NCBI GenBank assembly: GCA_019096065.1
Contig: JAGUCH010000003.1
Location: 3,658,001 to 3,722,000, forward strand
Length of the DNA stretch: 64,000 nt
Direction of reading: 5' to 3'
DNA from: Paracyclopina nana
Lineage: Eukaryota; Arthropoda; Copepoda; Cyclopoida; Cyclopettidae
Below, one piece after another: positions 56,901 through 64,000 of the stretch. The position numbers and the translations under genes were made by a program. The notes under the pieces were generated by a model that worked only from the letters and a program-made list of their open reading frames with translations, made no database searches and was not told the origin of the DNA. The stretch's first letter is position 1. Each line of letters opens with the position of its first letter.

Positions 56901-59900
56901 AACTCAGCGCTGAGATATTGGCGTTACAATTTGAGCTCAGTCCAAGTTTGCACTGGTTTTTCTCCTGCCTAGAGTCAGAATGCTGAGTTGGCTCTGAAGC
57001 ACAAAGTGGCTCAGTTTTATGTGTGGTTTCAGGATAAGACCAGATTTTTTACCTCAGGCTGCTCAGGGCTTAGCACTGGAGGTAGCATGTTTACTTAATA
57101 GACTGCTGAGACAGGGGAAACTTATCACTGAGCTATCAAAATGGCTATTAAGTAATGAAAGTTAGCTAATCTCATCCTTATTCCAAAACAGTAAAATGTT
57201 TTCAAATCGGTCAACTCAGCGCTGAGATATTGGCGTTACAATTTGAGCTCAGTCCAAGTTTGTACTGGTTTTTTCTCCTGTCTAGAGTCAGAATGCTGAG
57301 TTGGCTATCAAGCACAAAGTGGCTCAGTTTTATGTGTAGTTTCAGGATATGACCGGATTTTTCACCTCAGGTTGCTCAGGGCTCAGTGTCGGAGCTAGAA
57401 TGTTTACTTTATAGACTGCTGAGACAGGGGAAACTTATCACTGAGCTAGCAAAATTGCTATGAAGCAATGAAAGTTAGCTAATCTTACGCCATTTCCAAA
57501 ACAGTAAATTGTTCTCAAATCTGACAACTCAGCGCTGAGATATTGGCGTTACAATTTGAGCTCAGTCCAAGTTTGCACTGGTTTTTCTCCTGCCTAGAGT
57601 CAGAATGCTGAGTTGGCTCTGAAGCACAAAGTAGCTCAGTTTTTCATGTAGTTTCAGGATAAGACAAGAATTTTCACCTCAGGCTGCTCAGGGCTCAGCA
57701 ATGGAGCTAGCATGATTACTTAATAGACTGCTGAGACAGGGGAAACTTATCACTGAGCTAGCAAAATGGCTATGAAGTAATAAAAGTTAGCTAATCTTAC
57801 GCCATTTCCAAAACAGTAAATTGTTTTCAAATCGGACAATTCAGCGCTGAGATATTGGTGTTACAATTTGAGCCTGGTCAGAGTTTGCGCTGGTTTTTTC
57901 ACCTGCCTAGTGCCAGAATACTGAGTTGGCTCTGAAGCACAAAGTGGCTCAGTTTTTCATGTAGTTTCAGGGTATGACCTAATTTTTTACCTCAGGCTGC
58001 TCAGGGCTCAGCACCGGAGCTGGCATGTTTACTTAATAGGCTGCTGAGACAGGGTAAGCTAATCACTGAGCTAGCAAAATGACTATGAAGTAATGAAAGT
58101 TAGCTAGTCTCATCCTTATTCCAAAACAGTAAAATGTTTTCAAATCGGTCAACTCAGCGCTGAGATATTGGCGTTACAATTTGAGCTCAGTCCAAGTTTG
58201 TACTGGTTTTTTCTCCTGTCTAGAGTCAGAATGCTGAGTTGGCTATCAAGCACAAAGTGGCTCAGTTTTATGTGTAGTTTCAGGATATGACCGGATTTTT
58301 CACCTCAGGCTGCTCAGGGCTCAGCGTCGGAGCTAGAATGTTTACTTTATAGACTGCTGAGACAGGGGAAACTTATCACTGAGCTAGCAAAATTGCTATG
58401 AAGCAATGAAAGTTAGCTAATCTTACGCCATTTCCAAAACAGTAAATTGTTCTCAAATCTGACAACTCAGCGCTGAGATATTGGCGTTACAATTTGAGCT
58501 CAGTCCAAGTTTGCACTGGTTTTTCTCCTGCCTAGAGTCAGAATGCTGAGTTGGCTCTGAAGCACAAAGTAGCTCAGTTTTTCATGTAGTTTCAGGATAA
58601 GACAAGAATTTTCACCTCAGGCTGCTCAGGGCTCAGCAATGGAGCTAGCATGATTACTTAATAGACTGCTGAGACAGGGGAAACTTATCACTGAGCTAGC
58701 AAAATGGCTATGAAGTAATAAAAGTTAGCTAATCTTACGCCATTTCCAAAACAGTAAATTGTTTTCAAATCGGACAATTCAGCGCTGAGATATTGGTGTT
58801 ACAATTTGAGCCTGGTCAGAGTTTGCGCTGGTTTTTTCACCTGCCTAGTGCCAGAATACTGAGTTGGCTCTGAAGCACAAAGTGGCTCAGTTTTTCATGT
58901 AGTTTCAGGGTATGACCTAATTTTTTACCTCAGGCTGCTCAGGGCTCAGCACCGGAGCTGGCATGTTTACTTAATAGGCTGCTGAGACAGGGTAAGCTAA
59001 TCACTGAGCTAGCAAAATGACTATGAAGTAATGAAAGTTAGCTAGTCTCATGCCATTTCCAAAACAGTAAAATGTTTTCAAATCGGTCAACTCAGCGCTG
59101 AGATATTGGCGTTACAATTTGAGTCTGGTCAGAGTTTGCGATGGTTTTTTCACCTGCCTAGTGCCAGAATACTGAGTTGGCTCTGAAGCACAAAGTGGCT
59201 CAGTTTTTCATGTAGTTTCAGGATATGACCTGATTTTTTACCTCAGGCTGCTCAGAGCTCAGCACCGCAGCTGGCATGTTTACTTTATAGGCTGCTGAGA
59301 CAGGGTAAGCTAATCACTGAGCTAGCAAAATGGCTATGAAGTAATGAAAGTTAGCTAGTCTCATGCCATTTCCAAAACAGTAAACTGTTTTCAAATCAGA
59401 CAACTCAGCGCTGAGAAATCTCAGTTACAATTTGAGTCTGGTCAGAGTTTGCGATGGTTTTTTCACCTGCCTAGTGCCAGAATACTGAGTTGGCTCTGAA
59501 GCACAAAGTGGCTCAGTTTTTCATGTAGTTTCAGGATATGACCTGATTTTTTACCTCAGGCTGCTCAGGGCTCAGCACCGGAGCTGGCATGTTTACTTTA
59601 TAGACTGCTGAGACAGGGGAAACCAAAATAAACACGAAAATGGCAATTTTGAGGCATAATACTGGAATTTTTTGAAAAAGTTGATAAAATAACATTTGTA
59701 GAGCTCGGGCTGGGATTTCCAAAACTGTCTTTGGTTTTGCTTAAAACCAAAGGACAACTGAGATAAAGGCAACTTTCTTGTACGCTGCATTTTGACGACT
59801 TTTTTGGGCTCAAATTAAATGGCATGTTGAGGCAGTTGCAATGGTGCCAATATTACATTTTATTAAGGTTCCTACAATGAGCTATGGCTAATTCAACAAT

Positions 59901-62865
59901 TGGACCTCAATTACTGGGGCTGCTCCCTAATAAACACGAAAATGGCGATTTTGAGGCACTAGAATGGACTTTTTTGAAAAAGTTTATAAAATAACATTTG
60001 TAGAGCTCGGGCTGGGATTTCCAAAACTGTCTTTGGTTTTGCTCTAGGCCCAAGGACGACGGAGAAAATTGCAACTTTCTTATGCGCCGCATTTTGACGA
60101 CTTTTTTGGGCTCAAATTAAAGGGCGCGCTGCCCCGATCCCAAATGCGCTTACATCGCGGAAAAGTTACGTAACGGCAAAGTTACCGCCATTTTAGTCCG
60201 TATGTATATGTGGTACTTTTTTCGCTCCGTGCTCGCACTCACGAGTCATCCCCTTTACGCTAGTTTGAATACCTGTAGGTCCCCCCAACTTTTGGTACGC
60301 GGTCTTGGCCCAGCCAATTTCCTCACATTACTGGATTTGGGAGGAAGTGGTGGAGGCAAAATATTCTTCTTTGACGTCCTCGAAGAAGAAGAGTTGTTTA
60401 CTGAGTTGTTCAATTGTTGTTTGACTATTCTCTTGCCAACAGCAGCAGCCACGAGGCAGCCTTTGCTAGTGTCCCTTTTCAGGCCTCTCGGTGGAGGGGT
60501 AGGTGGTGGCGTTGAGATTTCGTCCTTATAAGGGACAGGCAAAAGTTTCGACGTAGAAGACACCACGTGGACCAATTTGCTCAGTTCGCCTCCCTCGTCC
60601 TGGATGAGCTGGAGTTTTTTGGCAGAGGCTGTGCTCCTCAACAGTTTGGCGGCTCCGCCAGAACGGACACTTTCCAAGGCAGTGTGACTTAGACTAGCCT
60701 TTATTCTAGGAGACCTTCGGTTCTTCTGCAAAAATAATGTGAATCATAGCTACGGATAATGAGACGCTAATCTGATTAGTACCTGAAATAATCCCACTCG
60801 GGGTGAGTTTTTGGCCACTTTTCCACCCTGCGCGTAAAATCTCCTGGCAGCGGGAGTTGGCGTTCCGACGAGGCTCAATGAGTCCGTTTCACACACAGCA
60901 GACAATTCTTGGCCAGAAATCTTTTTCAAGGCTGTCAACCATTGCCTTTTGGAATGTTCATCCGGGGCAAACAGAGTGTGAGCCTGGCCATCAGACGAAT
61001 TGCGAAAGCTGACACGAAACCCATTTTTGCACGGTTGAGTGGATCCAGAAAATGCAGACTTGAACGAGCCGTGTTTCCCATTCATCATGGACGTTGTGCT
61101 CGTCATGGAGTCGTTGAAACTGCCATTTATGCTCGCATTTGGATTTAAATCCTCTACGATTAGCTCTGAGGCTGGGATTGGGGTTCGGTAAATTTGCAAT
61201 CTTTTCGTTGTCGGTCTCACTTGTTGTTCTCTCGAATGGCTAGAGCTATTGGATGCCATTGAGCACAATGAACTACTCGACGTTTGTGAAGTCAACGATG
61301 TCGTGGAGGAAGTCATCACCACCGACATTCTACTCGAGGGTCGTCCAAGAATCAGGATCGAATCCAAAAGGTAGCATTCAAGTTTCTGAAAAAAATGCTC
61401 GATGAAATTATTGTTATAATCAAAGTGGGCCGTAAACTTACAGTTCCACGATTGTTTCTAAGTGTTCCGCTTATTATTTCCTCTTTTGCACTGAAAACAG
61501 CTTTGGAGTATTTGGCTTCAATGGCCTCGTCAAGCCATTCCAGCCTGGAAATGGTGAATTGGGCTCTCGCTTCAGCCATGGCAACGTCAACATCACGAAT
61601 AACAGCTTCCAGATTTTCTATGGCGCTTGACAAGTTGCTCATGTCCGCTGCGTACTCGGGGGAAGCATTGGAAAACTTCAAAACTTGCCTCAACAGCAGG
61701 GGATATTTGACCAGCCTGGACCTAGGAACATCTGAAAGAAAGGTAGACGTGAAAAGTACCATCCATCTCTTGACACACTCGGTAGTAACTTAAGCGTAAA
61801 ATAACTTAAAAAGTTACCTAGATACGACCAAAGATCAAGTTTCCTGCTGAAAGGAGATTCGATGCACCTCCTTAGGAAGTCATTGAAATCCTTGTCGGTG
61901 TCTCGTCGGTAATCGATGAATGCTTTGGTCTGGATCAAGTTGGAGCAGTACTCGACGTAGGGCAGCCGAAGGCTGTTGACCCAGTGAATAATGACTCGAC
62001 CTATAGGCTTGCTCAGCCCAGAGCTTCTATCTCGTAGACTCGACAATGCACAAGCCAGCGAATTGTGCAAGGGAATGATCGGATAGAGTTTGCCGAAGAC
62101 AAGGTCAGCCTCAGCCTGGTGCAATATATTGAACCTCACAAGAGACTCTGCATATGTTTTTCGCAAAAGACTCATATCCTGCACGAGATCCTCTTCGCCA
62201 GTGGACAACTCAAAAATCGCCTCCTGTAATTTTACTTCTAAATTGGACATTTTTCCAGATGTTTCCGGATGCTGCTCCGACCAAAATCGAGTGGGACGTT
62301 GCTTATTTGGAGTCGCAATAGGTTTCCTGCAATCACGCCACTTCAAATTTCAAGGCATTATGAACATTGAAAAAGCAATTACTTGTACGGAGTTAAGTTG
62401 GTTGACGAATTGCGACCAATTCCTCCACGTTTCAGTAATGGCAATGGCGACTCGGGAGTATTAGAGTTGTGCTGTTGCAAAACTTTGGCCGTTGACATGG
62501 ATCGCATGAAGAATCTGCCCGGAGTGTGAGGCAGCTCAGATACACTTTTCATAGGCTGCGGCGGTTGAGCCGGTGAACCCAGACGAACGCTACTTATCGA
62601 CCTTTTGAAGGCTGCCATCGGCGTGGACAGGACAGAAGCGAGAGAAGTCACTTTTGACAAGGTTTTCTTTCGCTTCGTATCCACTGTAACGTTAGCCTCA
62701 CTTAAATTGGACACTGAAGCCTCCAAGTTGGATTCATCGCCGATTTTGCGCTTCCTCTTACGCTGAAAAATAAATAAGTACTTAAAAATGTGCCCAAATA
62801 ACTAACGATAAAATACTCACAAGATGAAAGCCGTGAGGCTCGGCAAAATTCCCGTTTTCTGACAT
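53828..62865 (-). CDS. ARHGEF3/NET1-type Rho guanine nucleotide exchange factor, 7 coding exons
   Basis: Activates Rho-family GTPases through a DH-PH module. Exons 5' to 3': 62821-62865, 62383-62762, 61818-62326, 61442-61731, 60783-61385, 60273-60725, 53828-53932. All junctions are GT-AG and in phase (2385 nt, 794 aa). The N-terminus is basic (RKRKRK, probable nuclear localisation) and then has the family's SKVTSLASVLSTP region. The DH domain is about residues 160-350 (QEAIFELSTGEEDL, ESPFSRKLDLWSYLDVPRSRLVKYPLLLRQ). The PH domain is about 395-570 with a long Ser/Thr-rich insert (SSTTSLTSQTSSSS), continuing FRVSFRNSSDG and QWLTALKKI. The tail is proline- and serine-rich (PPPTPPPRG, PPPLPPKSS). 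The last exon (ending SKSMSDLNEMR) lies beyond a 6.3-kb foldback element. Without that splice the frame would stop at 60255. Confidence 0.9.
55130..56410. repeat. 18-bp minisatellite in two orientations around a GTCGAC-rich centre
   Basis: The unit TTGCCCTTGGGGACTTTT (18 bp, variants) runs forward at about 55130-55300 and 55590-55830 and as the reverse complement at about 55960-56410. Between them, 55300-55570 carries spaced repeats of GTCGAC within TTTTAATGTCGACACC-like units. Because 18 is a multiple of three, the array gives long repetitive open frames on both strands; these are not genes. Confidence 0.85.
56520..59619. repeat. Tandem array of about 312-bp units with a 938-bp higher-order repeat
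   Basis: About ten units share GCTGCTCAGGGCTCAGCAC and a 12-bp palindrome CTCAGCGCTGAG. A block of three units is duplicated in tandem: 57173-58110 and 58111-59048 read almost identically (offset 938 bp). Confidence 0.8.
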
Positions 62866-63729
62866 TCTACGAAAAGAAAACGCTTTATTTGTATGTAACA
62901 AAACGACGGGTGCGTTTGTTGTGAAATCGCCGAGGTTTAAATTTCGTACTGGAGCTACCTTTTGTAACCTCGAACAATTTCAACTGACAAAGTTGGATAT
63001 TGATTGCGAGCCGAATTTATCAAATTTTGAGAGGTTTTCAAAAAAGTTTTTCACTTTTTCTAAAATATGAATCTTGAAATAAAAGAGAAATCATTATTTA
63101 ATAGGGATAATGGTTCGAGATTACAAAAAATGGAGTTTTTTAGTCACGCCCCATTTTTTGAGAACAATCGGTACTTAGCGTCGAATCGCCAGCTGTTTCT
63201 CACAAAAACGCCACATATTGCGGGATACAGATATCTAAATACTCAGTCTGAAAACACTAATTAGCGTAGCAAGTGCAACGGACTTTAGGTTGAAAGCGAA
63301 GCAAATAGTCTTATAAAAGGCAAAACTCAGTACAATAGAAGTTCAAAAAGTGCATCTAAGATGCAGAGAATTATTTCTTCAGACTTTAAAAACAAAATTA
63401 AGCAAAATTATCTAGCAATGATAAAATGACAATGCTCAATCTCTGGTTGAGAGGCAAAATCGTAAATCACAGTCGAGATCGGGGTTTAAAGTCGATCTCG
63501 CCGATGGTTTCACCTTGAAAGTTGACACTCGAAAAACAATTAGGAATGGAAAATTAATTACTCACCCATTGTTGATGACACAACCTCGCAGTCATTGCCA
63601 AAGTGAAAACTCATCCTGTGAGTCACGAATTTCCTCCACTTTTCAAAAGACGGAAAATTAATTGTTTGTTTTGCTCAGTGGTGAAATGAACGCCAGCAAG
63701 TGCGCAGCAAGAGCAACAAGTGCGAAAAA
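62866..63729. promoter_or_regulatory. Head-to-head region between RhoGEF and ankyrin gene, with a possible RhoGEF 5' UTR exon
   Basis: A good acceptor (TTTTCTTTTCGTAG) lies one base before the RhoGEF ATG, which implies an upstream 5' UTR exon. A candidate ends at 63566 (ATGG|GTGAGT) and would extend to about 63640. It contains an upstream ATG (63614) out of frame with the main start. The distance from there to the ankyrin gene's start codon is under 120 bp, so the two genes may share a bidirectional promoter. Confidence 0.4.
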
Positions 63730-63964
63730 ATGACATCTAGTGCAAAGTCGAACAATTCCTCGGCAGACATCCACTTTTCTGCCCTGTGTAATGCCATCGA
63801 GCACGAAAAGCTGGAGAAGGCCACGGCCATTCTGGACTCTCATCCGCATTTGCATTTGAACCAGGTCAATAATGACGGATTTACACCGTTAGATCTGGCG
63901 TTTATGACAGGAAATCAGGAGATCTTGCGACTTCTCATGAGCCATAAATGCGAAGACGATGACG
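63730..63964 (+). CDS. First coding exon of an ankyrin-repeat gene, probably wide-awake/ANKFN1
   Basis: The ATG at 63730 starts MTSSAKSNNSS. It is followed by an ankyrin-type helical pair (HFSALCNAIEHEKLEKATAILDSH) and a second repeat (NNDGFTPLDLAFMTGNQEILRLLMSH). The exon ends GACG|GTATGT at 63964 in phase 1, and the gene runs off the window. The pattern AIEHEKLEKA-ILDSH followed by NNDGFTPLDLA resembles the start of ANKFN1/wide-awake proteins (ankyrin plus FN3), but only about 78 residues are available, so another ankyrin protein is possible. A frame-compatible GTG upstream is not a plausible start. Confidence 0.6.
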
Positions 63965-64000
63965 GTATGTAAACCATCTGCCGATGAGTAAATTCTCACG

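Larger units (their letters stand above)
53969..60256. mobile_element. 6.3-kb hierarchical foldback element filling the RhoGEF last intron
   Basis: The termini are inverted copies beginning AAAGGGGATGACTCG (53969; reverse complement ends at 60256). The outer arms (53969-54606 and 59619-60256) match over about 640 bp, and each consists of two diverged units of about 300 bp containing GAGCTCGGGCTGGGATTTCC or its complement. Inside lie about 312-bp repeats: about two on the left (54610-55130) and about ten inverted on the right (56520-59619). At the centre are 18-bp minisatellite arrays in opposite orientations (55130-56410). No transposase is visible. No convincing target duplication is visible; the termini lie 16 bp from the intron donor and 36 bp from the acceptor. 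Confidence 0.85.

Noticed and set aside
60255..60272. RhoGEF stop codon at 60255 as the true C-terminus
   Set aside because: A standard donor CAG|GTATTC precedes it, and an in-phase exon with a strong acceptor exists at 53932. Kept as a possible retained-intron isoform.

Overview
The window is animal nuclear DNA, most probably from an arthropod. The evidence is a Fasciclin-2 orthologue, a wide-awake/ANKFN1-like ankyrin gene start, a divergent invertebrate nuclear receptor, GT-AG introns from about 50 bp to 32 kb, and an LTR element carrying an arthropod-virus type envelope. The host sequence is AT-rich; the LTR element is clearly GC-richer. I could not run any search, so species-level assignment is not attempted.

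Layout. (1) 93-43883, minus strand: a complete Fasciclin-2-like cell adhesion gene (5 Ig + 2 FN3 domains). Thirteen coding exons join with all phases matching (796 aa) and end in a GPI-anchor-type terminal exon. A 15-nt in-frame microexon is predicted inside Ig domain 1. (2) The 32-kb first intron of that gene holds a 10.36-kb Ty3/Gypsy LTR element (13046-23406, minus strand). It has identical 195-bp LTRs, a CTGA target duplication, gag, protease, RT/RNase H/integrase, and an envelope gene resembling chuvirus glycoproteins. Its reading frames carry several breaks. The same intron has a 1.2-kb terminal-inverted-repeat element (31193-32395) that contains a tRNA-like Pol III promoter. (3) 44.2-48.4 kb is intergenic and contains a 2.15-kb foldback element built from 180-bp repeats in head-to-head arrays. 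(4) 48.4-52.9 kb is compact: a single-exon prolyl 4-hydroxylase-like gene (minus), a nuclear receptor gene with one tiny intron (plus), and a small secreted-protein gene of unknown function (minus). (5) 53.8-62.9 kb is an ARHGEF3/NET1-type RhoGEF gene (minus). Its last intron is almost entirely one 6.3-kb foldback element made of nested repeats. (6) 63.7 kb onward is the first exon of an ankyrin-repeat gene (plus), arranged head-to-head with the RhoGEF gene.

The host genes are unrelated in function: neuronal adhesion, collagen-type hydroxylation, ligand-regulated transcription, Rho GTPase activation and an ANKFN1-type protein. The common theme of the window is structural. Inverted-repeat (foldback) elements are abundant, and one of them makes up nearly a whole intron.
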